This document shows, one piece after another, positions 14,460-23,050 of a DNA stretch of 64,000 nucleotides. Source of the DNA: Candidatus Accumulibacter similis. GTDB lineage: Bacteria; Pseudomonadota; Gammaproteobacteria; Burkholderiales; Rhodocyclaceae. The stretch lies in the NCBI GenBank assembly GCA_013347225.1, contig CP054595.1, positions 4,460,415-4,524,414 of the forward strand, given 5' to 3'. Made by a program: the position numbers and the translations under genes. How positions within the stretch are numbered: position 1 is the stretch's first letter; every line of letters starts with the position of its first letter. The notes under the pieces were generated by a model, which was not told the origin of the DNA, did no database searches, and saw nothing but the letters and a program-made list of their open reading frames with translations.

Positions 14460-15515
14460 TCAGCGCTGCAGGAAATCGGCATAGGCCTGCCGCAGGCCCT
14501 CCTCGAGTCCGACCCGGGCGTGGCAGCCGAGCGCGTGCAGGCGGGAGACGTCGAGCAGCTTGCGCGGGGTGCCGTCGGGCTTGCTCGCGTCGAACTCGAT
14601 GCGGCCATCGTAACCGACGACCTGCGCCACGATTTCGGCCAGTTCCCGGATGCTGAGGTCCGCGCCGGTCCCGACGTTGATGTGCGAGAGCATCGGCTGC
14701 GTGTGCGCATCGTAGCTCGCCCGGTCGAGGTTCATCACGTGTACGCTGGCGGCTGCCATGTCGTCCACGTGGAGAAACTCGCGCTTCGGCGTGCCGGTTC
14801 CCCAGAGCGTCAGGCACGGCGCCAGACCGGCATTACTGGTGCCGTGCAACTGCTGCCGCAGTTCATCGGGGATCGGACCGTTGCGCGCCTCGTCACGCGC
14901 GATTCCCGGCCAGTCATGCGCCGCGGCAAGCTTGGCGAGGTGCAGCTTGCGGATCATCGCCGGGATGACGTGGCTGTTCTGCAGGTCGTAGTTGTCGCCC
15001 GGACCGTAGAGGTTGGTCGGCATGACGCTGCGGTAATCGGTACCGTACTGCCGGTTGTAGCTTTCGCAGAGCTTGATGCCGGCGATCTTGGCGATGGCGT
15101 AGGCTTCGTTGGTCGGCTCGAGGGTGCCGGTGAGCAGTGCGTCCTCGGCCATCGGCTGCGTCGCGAGCCTGGGGTAGATGCAACTGCTGCCGAGGAAGAG
15201 CAGCTTGCGGACGCCGGCACGCCACGCCTGGTGGATGGTGTTGGCCTCGATCATCAGGTTCTGGTAGATGAACTCGGCCGGGTAGGTGTTGTTGGCGTGG
15301 ATGCCGCCGACCCTGGCGGCGGCGAGATAGACCTGCTCGGGCTTCTCGCTGGCGAAGAACTGGCGCACCGCAGCCTGGTCGGTGAGATCGAGTTCGGCGT
15401 GGCTGCGGGTGATCAGATGCGATTGTCCCTGGCCCTGCAGGATGCGGACGATTGCCGAGCCGACCATGCCGCGGTGGCCGGCGACGTAGATGCGCGGTTC
15501 AGTCATCGTCGTCAT
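14460..15515 (-). CDS. fcl: GDP-L-fucose synthase
   Basis: This 351-residue short-chain dehydrogenase converts GDP-4-keto-6-deoxymannose to GDP-L-fucose by epimerisation and NADPH reduction. The N-terminal GHRGMVGSAIVR is the nucleotide-binding glycine motif, LFLGSSCIYP holds the catalytic serine region, and YAIAKIAGIKLCESYNRQYG carries the catalytic Tyr-X3-Lys. It begins three bases after the gmd stop, so both are on one transcript, and its product is used for fucosylated surface polysaccharide. The length is slightly greater than that of the E. coli enzyme (321), with an insertion around residues 195-220. Confidence 0.95.
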   Translation of the reverse strand: MTTMTEPRIYVAGHRGMVGSAIVRILQGQGQSHLITRSHAELDLTDQAAVRQFFASEKPEQVYLAAARVGGIHANNTYPAEFIYQNLMIEANTIHQAWRAGVRKLLFLGSSCIYPRLATQPMAEDALLTGTLEPTNEAYAIAKIAGIKLCESYNRQYGTDYRSVMPTNLYGPGDNYDLQNSHVIPAMIRKLHLAKLAAAHDWPGIARDEARNGPIPDELRQQLHGTSNAGLAPCLTLWGTGTPKREFLHVDDMAAASVHVMNLDRASYDAHTQPMLSHINVGTGADLSIRELAEIVAQVVGYDGRIEFDASKPDGTPRKLLDVSRLHALGCHARVGLEEGLRQAYADFLQR

Positions 15516-15518
15516 CCG

Positions 15519-16643
15519 TCATTCATGGTGGTCGAAGGTCTGGAAACCGGCGAGCTTGACCATCGCGTCGCGCCGTGCCGAGCTGTAGTCGGCAAGAACC
15601 ATCTCCCGGACCAGTTCCTGGACGCTGGTGGTCGGCGTCCAGCCGAGTTTCTCGCGCGCCTTCGAGGGATCGCCGAGCAGCGTCTCGACTTCGGTCGGCC
15701 GGAAGTAGCGCGGGTCCACGCGGACGACGACGTCGCCCGGCTTGACCTTGGCGCGGGGCCCCTCGACGCGGCTGACGATGCCGACCTCATCGACGCCCTC
15801 GCCCTCGAAGCGGACGCCGATTCCGAGTTCGGCAGCGGCAAACTCGACGAACTGGCGGACGCTGTACTGCACGCCGGTGGCGATGACGAAATCCTCCGGA
15901 TGGTCCTGCTGCAGCATCAGCCACTGCATCTCGACATAGTCGCGGGCATGGCCCCAGTCGCGCAGGGCACTCAGGTTGCCGAGGTACAGGCAGTCCTGCA
16001 GGCCGAGCGCGATGCGGGCGATGGCACGGGTGATCTTGCGCGTGACGAAGGTTTCGCCGCGCACCGGGCTTTCATGATTGAAGAGGATGCCGTTGCAGGC
16101 GTAGATGCCATAGGCTTCGCGGTAGTTGACGGTGATCCAGTAGGCGTAGAGCTTGGCGACCGCGTACGGGCTGCGCGGGTAGAAGGGCGTCGTCTCCTTC
16201 TGCGGTATTTCCTGGACGAGGCCGTAGAGTTCCGAGGTGCTCGCCTGGTAGAAGCGGGTCTTCTTCTCGAGGCCGAGGATGCGGATCGCCTCGAGCATGC
16301 GCAGGGCACCGATGCCGTCGGCGTTGGCCGTGTACTCCGGTTCCTCGAAGCTGACGGCGACGTGGCTCTGCGCCGCCAGATTGTAAATTTCGTCCGGCTG
16401 CACCTGCTGGATGATGCGGATCAGGCTCGTCGAGTCGGTCAGGTCACCGTGGTGGAGGATGAAGCGGCGGTCCTCCACGTGCGGATCCTGATACAGGTGG
16501 TCGATGCGGTCGGTGTTGAACAGCGAGCTGCGGCGCTTGATGCCATGGACCTCGTAGCCCTTGGCCAAGAGCAGTTCGGCCAGGTAGGCGCCATCCTGGC
16601 CGGTGACGCCGGTGATCAGGGCGATCTTCTTCTGCGCGGTCAT
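15519..16643 (-). CDS. gmd: GDP-mannose 4,6-dehydratase
   Basis: This 374-residue enzyme converts GDP-D-mannose to GDP-4-keto-6-deoxy-D-mannose. It has the NADP-binding GVTGQDGAYLAELLL near the N-terminus, the NLAAQSHVAVSFEEPEYTA segment, a catalytic SELYG and the YAVAKLYAYWITVNYREAY stretch with Tyr-X3-Lys. Length and order agree with bacterial Gmd. It is followed by fcl with a three-base gap and preceded by the RfaH-like gene 84 bases upstream, forming a GDP-fucose module in the polysaccharide locus. Confidence 0.96.
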   Translation of the reverse strand: MTAQKKIALITGVTGQDGAYLAELLLAKGYEVHGIKRRSSLFNTDRIDHLYQDPHVEDRRFILHHGDLTDSTSLIRIIQQVQPDEIYNLAAQSHVAVSFEEPEYTANADGIGALRMLEAIRILGLEKKTRFYQASTSELYGLVQEIPQKETTPFYPRSPYAVAKLYAYWITVNYREAYGIYACNGILFNHESPVRGETFVTRKITRAIARIALGLQDCLYLGNLSALRDWGHARDYVEMQWLMLQQDHPEDFVIATGVQYSVRQFVEFAAAELGIGVRFEGEGVDEVGIVSRVEGPRAKVKPGDVVVRVDPRYFRPTEVETLLGDPSKAREKLGWTPTTSVQELVREMVLADYSSARRDAMVKLAGFQTFDHHE

Positions 16644-16727
16644 GCCGGTTCATCTCCTCGAACTAAAAGTGGTATCTGTCAGGGCGCCCATTCTGCCCTC
16701 GCCCGGTAAATCCGGCGCGGGACTATA

Positions 16728-17330
16728 TCACGCCAGTGTGAGGTGGGCAGCCGGCAGCGCCACCGGTTTTTCGCGACCGAGCAGGCTGAGCATGACGGTG
16801 ACGCGCTCGGCGGCAACCGCCGAGACGATGCCGGACATTCCCTTCAGCGGCCCGTCGGCGATGGCGACCGGGTCGCCGGCACGAAACGGCGTGCTGCCCG
16901 CATCGACGGCACGCGCCTGTTTCTCGACCAGCGAACGAAGCGCTTCGACGATCGGTTCGTCGAGGGTCGCCGGAAGGTTGCCGAAGGTGACCAGGCCGCT
17001 GACGCCGGGCGTGCTGCGAATCGGTGCGACGCTCTGCCCGGGGCGGCCGCAGCGCAGGAAGCAGTAGCGCGGAAACATCACCTGCTGCTTCTTCTGCCAG
17101 CCGTCCCTGGCCTTCTCCCACTGTGTCAGCAGCGGCAGGAAGACTTCGTAGCCCTGCTCCTCGAGCTTGCGCAGCGCGAAACTCTCGCGTCTGGGCTTGC
17201 AGAAGCAGACATACCATGGGTTGGCGGTGGGTGTGGTGAGCGGCAAGCGGGGCGGACCGGAAGAATTGCCGGCAGGCGGCAGGGTTGTGCGGGGACCCCA
17301 AGTATCGACGGAAGCCGCTGCGCCCGTCAA
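16728..17330 (-). CDS. RfaH/NusG-like transcription antitermination factor
   Basis: The product has an NGN domain (WYVCFCKPRRESFALRKLEE, then VFLPLLTQWEK and FPRYCFLRC) and a C-terminal KOW region (FRAGDPVAIADGPLKGMSGI). Specialised NusG paralogues of this kind ride RNA polymerase through long polysaccharide operons. The start is uncertain: the longest frame uses a TTG at 17330 and adds about 38 residues with no family resemblance, and another TTG at 17246 is equally possible. It lies directly upstream of gmd-fcl on the same strand, which suggests it helps transcribe the polysaccharide genes, possibly with the EPS-type MarR factor. Confidence 0.85.
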   Translation of the reverse strand: MTGAAASVDTWGPRTTLPPAGNSSGPPRLPLTTPTANPWYVCFCKPRRESFALRKLEEQGYEVFLPLLTQWEKARDGWQKKQQVMFPRYCFLRCGRPGQSVAPIRSTPGVSGLVTFGNLPATLDEPIVEALRSLVEKQARAVDAGSTPFRAGDPVAIADGPLKGMSGIVSAVAAERVTVMLSLLGREKPVALPAAHLTLA

Positions 17331-17457
17331 ATCGCCTGCCGGCGCAGTGGCATCGGCCAGGCGTGAAACATTTGCTAACGCCGCAGCGCGCCTGCGGGCC
17401 TCGCCACTGGCCGGTGAGCGTTCTGGATCGGCGCCGGGCTGGCTATACTAGCGAAAA

Positions 17458-18900
17458 ATGAACCTCCTCCCCTCCTGCACGCGCCGCACCGCCCGCACTT
17501 CTGCCACCGCCCACCGCCGCCTCGTCGTCGCCGGCATGCTCGTCCTGCTCAGCGCCGAGTTGCCGGCGTTCGACCTCGGCGACCCCTTCGCCACCCGCGA
17601 CATCACGCCGGAGCGGCCGGTGCTGCGCATCGACGGCGGCATCGTGCCGTGCCAGGTACCGGCGGCCGATGCGCCGTACGGCATCGTCGAGGTGGTCGAC
17701 CTGGCGCTGTGCCGCAACCCGACGACGCGCGAGGTGTGGTCCGCGGCGCGCGTACAGGCGGCCGATGTCGGTCTGGCGCAGGCCGAGTTCCTGCCGACCC
17801 TCGACGGCCGCGCCAGCGCCAGCCGCATCCGCGCCGACTCGCGCAGCGCCAGCCAGCGCAACGGCTCGCTGACCCTGTCCTGGCTGCTGTTCGACTTCGG
17901 CGCCCGCTCGGCCAACCTCGAGGTGGCGCGGCAACTGATGAGTGCCGCCACATCGACGCTCGACGCCAGCGTGCAGACGGTCTTCCTGAACGCCATGCAG
18001 GCCTACTTCAATGCGCAGGCGGCACGGGCGGCAGTGGCCGCGGCCGTCGAGTCGGAAAAGGCCAGCCGCGAGAGCCTCAACGCCGCCGAGGTCCGCTACC
18101 GGGTCGGCACCGGCACCCCGGCCGACCGGCTGCAGGCGCAGACGGCGTGGTCGCAGGCGACGCTGACCCGCATCCGCGCCGAGGGCGTGCGACAAAACAG
18201 CCTCGGGCGCCTGGCCAACGTCATGGGACTCGACGCCAACCAGCCGCTGCGTCTCGACGATCCGCCATCGGCGAGAGCGGACGAGCGTTTCAGCGACGAC
18301 GTCGCGGCGCTGATCGGCGAGGCGCGCCTGCGGCGACCCGAGCTGAAGGCGGCCGAAGCCGAGTACCGCGCCGCCGAGGCCGGCATCGACTACGCCCGCG
18401 CCAGCGGCCTGCCGACCCTCTCGCTCGGCGCCGGCCCGAAGTGGGAGAGCATCGGCGGCGTCTCGGCGAACGCCAGCTCGATCGGCCTGACGCTCGACGT
18501 GCCGCTCTTCTCCGGCTTCAACACCACCTACAACGTGCGCGCCGCGCAGGCCCGCAGCGACGTCGCCGCCGCGCGACGCGACAACGTGCGCCAGCAGGTG
18601 GCGCTGGAAGTGTGGGAGTCCTGGCAGAGCCTGAACACCGCGACGCAGACGCTGCGCACCAGCGCCGACCTGCTGGCCAGCGCCGAACACTCGGAGCGCG
18701 TCGCCCTCGGCCGCTACAAGGCCGGCGTCGGCAACATCCTCGACGTTCTCAACGCGCAGAGCGCACTCGCCAACGCCCGCCTGCAGCGCGTGCAGGCGGC
18801 GCTCGACTGGCATGTCTCGCGCGCCACGCTGGCGCGCGCGCTCGGCGCCCTCGACGGCCAAGTGCTGTCATCGACCCGCAGCCGGCAGGACCCCAGATGA
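17458..18900 (+). CDS. TolC-family outer membrane efflux protein
   Basis: This 480-residue protein has an N-terminal signal segment (RRLVVAGMLVLLSAELPAFD) and two similar halves of long helices rich in Ala, Gln and Arg, each with the OEP pattern (for example ALCRNPTTREVWSAARVQAA in the first, LRRPELKAAEAEYRAAEAGI in the second). It forms the trimeric outer membrane channel of a tripartite pump. Its stop overlaps the start of the membrane-fusion protein gene (ATGA), and the ABC transporter genes follow, so all four parts are expressed together. A divergent RfaH-like gene lies 128 bases upstream. Confidence 0.92.
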   Translation: MNLLPSCTRRTARTSATAHRRLVVAGMLVLLSAELPAFDLGDPFATRDITPERPVLRIDGGIVPCQVPAADAPYGIVEVVDLALCRNPTTREVWSAARVQAADVGLAQAEFLPTLDGRASASRIRADSRSASQRNGSLTLSWLLFDFGARSANLEVARQLMSAATSTLDASVQTVFLNAMQAYFNAQAARAAVAAAVESEKASRESLNAAEVRYRVGTGTPADRLQAQTAWSQATLTRIRAEGVRQNSLGRLANVMGLDANQPLRLDDPPSARADERFSDDVAALIGEARLRRPELKAAEAEYRAAEAGIDYARASGLPTLSLGAGPKWESIGGVSANASSIGLTLDVPLFSGFNTTYNVRAAQARSDVAAARRDNVRQQVALEVWESWQSLNTATQTLRTSADLLASAEHSERVALGRYKAGVGNILDVLNAQSALANARLQRVQAALDWHVSRATLARALGALDGQVLSSTRSRQDPR

Positions 18901-20090
18901 AGATCTCCGCCCGCAAGTCCCTGTTGTTCGTCGTCGCCGGTGCGCTCGCCGCCGGTGCCTTCTGGTGGTATCGCCAGAACAGTGGCGAATCGCTCGAGCA
19001 GCGCTACAAGCTGCAGACGGTCGAGCGTGGCGACGTCACGCAGACGGTTTCGGCTAATGGCACGCTGAATCCGATCGTCCTGGTCAACGTCGGGACGCAG
19101 GTTTCCGGCACCGTCACCAGGCTCTACGTGGACTTCAACGACAAGGTCGAGAAGGGGCAGGCACTGCTCGAACTCGACGACCGCCTGCTCGCCGCGCAGG
19201 CCCGCCAGTCGGCGGCGAACGTCGTCAATGTCGCCGCCGCGGTGGACCTGGCGCGGGCCAACGAGGCCCGCATGCAGGAACTCTTCAAGCAGGAGTATGT
19301 GTCGCGGCAGGAACTCGAGCAGGCCGTCCAGGCGCGCCGTTCGAGCGAGGCACAACTGGCGCAGGCGAGGGCGGCGGCCGACAAGGACGAGGTCAACCTG
19401 CGCTACACGACGATCCGCTCGCCGGTTTCGGGCGTCGTCGTCGATCGCGTCGTCGACCTCGGGCAGACGGTCGCCGCCAGCCTGCAGACGCCGACATTGA
19501 TCAAGATCGCGCAGGATCTGTCGGAGATGCGCATCGACTCGAGTTTCGCCGAGGCCGACATCGGCAAGATTCGCGAGGGACAGAAGGTCCGCTTCACCGT
19601 CGACGCCTTTCCCAATCGCAGCTTCCAGGGCGAAGTGCAGCAGATCCGGCTCAACCCGACGACGCAGCAGAATGTCGTCACCTACAACGTGCGCGTCTCG
19701 CTGTCGAATCCGGAGCACATCCTGCTGCCGGGGATGACCGCCTACGTCAGCATCGGCGTCGCCAGCCGGCACGACGTGCTGCTGGTGCCGAACGCCGCGC
19801 TGCGCTTCCGGCCGGCCGACGGCAACGGCGCCCGCCCGCCGGCGGCGGGCAGCGGCCAGCGGCCAGCCGGCGAGGGCCCCGGGCGCAAGCGCGATGCCAC
19901 CGGCAGCGGCACCGTCTATCGCGTCGAGCAGGGCGAGCTGAAGCCGGTCAGCGTGCAGCTCGGAATCACCGACAACCGCAACACCGAGGTCGTCGGCGGC
20001 GAGCTGAAGGCCGGCGACACCGTGGTCGTCGGCGAGAATGTCGCAGCGCCGAGCGGCAAGCCGAGCAGCGTCGGGATGCGCCTGTTCTGA
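18897..20090 (+). CDS. macA: MacA-like periplasmic adaptor (membrane-fusion protein)
   Basis: The start is the ATG at 18897 overlapping the tolC-like stop; the product has 397 residues. A single N-terminal membrane anchor (SLLFVVAGALAAGAFWWY) is followed by a barrel-sandwich hybrid domain (VSANGTLNPIVLVNVGTQVS), a coiled-coil hairpin rich in Ala, Arg and Glu, the second half of the lipoyl-like domain (YTTIRSPVSGVVVDRVVDLG), and beta-barrel regions with a Gly/Pro/Arg-rich linker around residues 305-330. It links the MacB-type transporter with the outer membrane channel. The next gene starts at its stop codon (TGATG). Confidence 0.92.
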   Translation: MKISARKSLLFVVAGALAAGAFWWYRQNSGESLEQRYKLQTVERGDVTQTVSANGTLNPIVLVNVGTQVSGTVTRLYVDFNDKVEKGQALLELDDRLLAAQARQSAANVVNVAAAVDLARANEARMQELFKQEYVSRQELEQAVQARRSSEAQLAQARAAADKDEVNLRYTTIRSPVSGVVVDRVVDLGQTVAASLQTPTLIKIAQDLSEMRIDSSFAEADIGKIREGQKVRFTVDAFPNRSFQGEVQQIRLNPTTQQNVVTYNVRVSLSNPEHILLPGMTAYVSIGVASRHDVLLVPNAALRFRPADGNGARPPAAGSGQRPAGEGPGRKRDATGSGTVYRVEQGELKPVSVQLGITDNRNTEVVGGELKAGDTVVVGENVAAPSGKPSSVGMRLF

Positions 20091-20787
20091 TGCCCGAGGC
20101 AGTCATCCGGACCGTCGGGCTGGGCAAATCGTACCTGACCGCTGCGGGTTCATTCCCGGCATTGAAGGGCGTCGACCTGTGCATCGCGAGCGGCGAATTC
20201 GTCGCCATCATGGGGCCATCCGGATCTGGCAAGTCGACCTTCATGAACCTGCTCGGCTGCCTCGACACGCCGAGCAGCGGTGATTACTTCCTCGTCGGGC
20301 GCAACGTCGCCCACCTCGCCCGCGATGAACTCGCTGCCCTGCGCAACCGCTGCATCGGTTTCGTCTTCCAGGGCTTCAACCTGTTGCCGCGCATGAGCCT
20401 CGCGGACAACGTCGCCCTGCCGCTGGTCTACGCCGGCTGCCCGCGCGACGAACGGCGGCAGCGGGCGCGGCACGAGCTGGCGCGGGTCGGCCTCGCCGAC
20501 CATGCCGACGCGCGGCCGAACCAGATCTCGGGTGGCCAGCAGCAGCGGGTGGCGATCGCCCGCGCGCTGGTCAATTCGCCACAACTGATCCTCGCCGACG
20601 AACCGACGGGCAACCTCGACAGCCACACCAGCGCCGAGATCATGGGCCTCTTCGCCGACCTCAACCGGCAGGGGATCAGCATCGTCCTCGTCACGCATGA
20701 AGCGGACATCGCCGCGCATGCCGCGCGCCAGGTGCGCTTTCGCGACGGGCTGCTGGTCAGCGACGAGCCGACGCGGCCGGGAACGCC

Positions 20788-20794
<7 letters not shown>
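20090..20794 (+). CDS. MacB-like ABC transporter ATPase subunit
   Basis: This 234-residue ATPase has a Walker A motif GPSGSGKST (about residues 42-50), a Q-loop at VFQGFNLLP, the signature ISGGQQQRVAIARAL and Walker B LILADEPTGNLDS, followed by the H-loop in LVTHE. It belongs to the LolD/MacB/FtsE class. In E. coli MacB the ATPase and membrane parts are one protein; here they are separate genes overlapping by seven bases. With the adjoining adaptor and TolC-like channel it forms a tripartite exporter for an antibiotic, siderophore or peptide that cannot be named from sequence. Confidence 0.93.
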
Positions 20795-22008
<1,214 letters not shown>

Positions 22009-22068
22009 CCGCGGCGACCGCAACGCAGGCTACAATCTGCCCGTCGCAACCACAGTGAGTCGATCGAC

Positions 22069-22590
22069 ATGCCCATCTACCTTCTCGGCAGCCGCCGCCC
22101 GCAGCTCGACCCGCAAAGCTGGGTCGCCCCCAACGCGATCGTCATCGGCGACGTGCGCCTGGCGAAGAACGCGTCGATCTGGTGGAACGCGACGGTACGC
22201 GGCGACAACGATCCGATCAGCATCGGCGAGGACAGCAACATCCAGGACCAGTGTGTCCTGCACACCGACGAGGGCGTGCCGCTGACGATCGGCCGCGAGG
22301 TCACCGTCGGCCACCTGGTGATGCTGCATGGCTGCACGATCGGCGATGGCTCGCTGATCGGCATCGGCTCGGTGCTGCTCAACCGGGCGGTGATCGGCAA
22401 GGGCTGCATCGTCGGCGCCAACACGCTGGTTCCCGAAGGCAAGGTCTTTCCCGACCATTCGCTGATCGTCGGCTCGCCGGGCAAGGTGGTACGCCAGCTC
22501 GACGCCGACCAGGTCGCCCGCATCCGCCTCAGCGCGGCGCATTACGTGGACAACTGGCAACGCTACCAGCGCGAGCTGCAGGCCATCTGA
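22069..22590 (+). CDS. Gamma-class carbonic anhydrase family protein
   Basis: The 173-residue protein is a left-handed beta helix with hexapeptide repeats (for example VIGDVRLAKNASIWWNATV, TIGREVTVGHLVMLHGCTIG). The metal-binding histidines of the gamma carbonic anhydrase family are seen in HTDEG, VGHLV and MLHGC. It matches the short YrdA/CaiE-like type lacking the acidic loop of Cam. Hydratase activity is not proven for many members of this group. It stands alone between the exporter genes and the nap operon. Confidence 0.92.
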   Translation: MPIYLLGSRRPQLDPQSWVAPNAIVIGDVRLAKNASIWWNATVRGDNDPISIGEDSNIQDQCVLHTDEGVPLTIGREVTVGHLVMLHGCTIGDGSLIGIGSVLLNRAVIGKGCIVGANTLVPEGKVFPDHSLIVGSPGKVVRQLDADQVARIRLSAAHYVDNWQRYQRELQAI

Positions 22591-22670
22591 TCCCGGCGGC
22601 AGCGGCGCCGCCGGCGGCGGCGAGTGGCGCTCGGCGGTATTCTGCTGCACTGTGGGAACTTTTTTCGATC

Positions 22671-22684
22671 TTGATCCGGATCAA
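22671..22684. promoter_or_regulatory. FNR/Anr-type binding site of the nap operon
   Basis: The sequence TTGATCCGGATCAA is a perfect match to the FNR-family palindrome TTGAT-N4-ATCAA. A TAGAGT hexamer at 22707-22712 would be its -10 element if the site is centred near -41.5, the class II position. The napD start lies 117 bases downstream. It implies induction of nitrate reductase when oxygen is low. Confidence 0.88.
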
Positions 22685-22800
22685 GAAAAAGCCACCGCGG
22701 CAGGCATAGAGTGTGCGCCAGACGCAAGATCGGAAAGCCGCCTGCGGCATGGCTGCCGCGCGCTGACCGGAGCGCTTGCGCAGCGGAGCGACTCGCCTTC

Positions 22801-23049
22801 ATGAACATCTCCAGCGTGCTGGTCCACGCCCTCCCGCGGGCCCTGTCCGAGGTGCAGGCGGCGCTGTCGGCGCTCGCCGGCGTCGAGGTGCACGCCGCGA
22901 CCGATGACGGCCGCCTGATCGTCACCATCGAGACCGACTCGCTGCAGGGCAGCAGCGAACTCTTCACCCTGATCAACCAGCAGCCGGGCGTGCTCTCGGC
23001 GTCGATGGTCTATCACCAGTTCGAACCCGATCCTGATAAGGAAGCATGA
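22801..23049 (+). CDS. napD: NapD chaperone for NapA
   Basis: I choose the ATG at 22801 (MNISSVLVHALPRALSEVQA), giving 82 residues, the usual size of NapD. The ferredoxin-like fold (VLVHALP, GVEVHAATDDGRLIVTIET) binds the Tat signal peptide of NapA and holds it until the molybdenum cofactor is inserted. Its stop lies just before the napA start, so the two are translated in step. It is the first gene after the FNR box. Confidence 0.93.
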   Translation: MNISSVLVHALPRALSEVQAALSALAGVEVHAATDDGRLIVTIETDSLQGSSELFTLINQQPGVLSASMVYHQFEPDPDKEA

Positions 23050-23050
23050 A

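Noticed and set aside
12936..16709. Plus-strand open frame of over 1,250 codons
   Set aside because: It is the antisense shadow of the MBL gene, fcl and gmd; long stop-free antisense frames are expected at this GC content.
17443..18861. Minus-strand frame of 472 codons
   Set aside because: It mirrors the tolC-like gene, whose helix repeats and signal peptide are clear on the plus strand.
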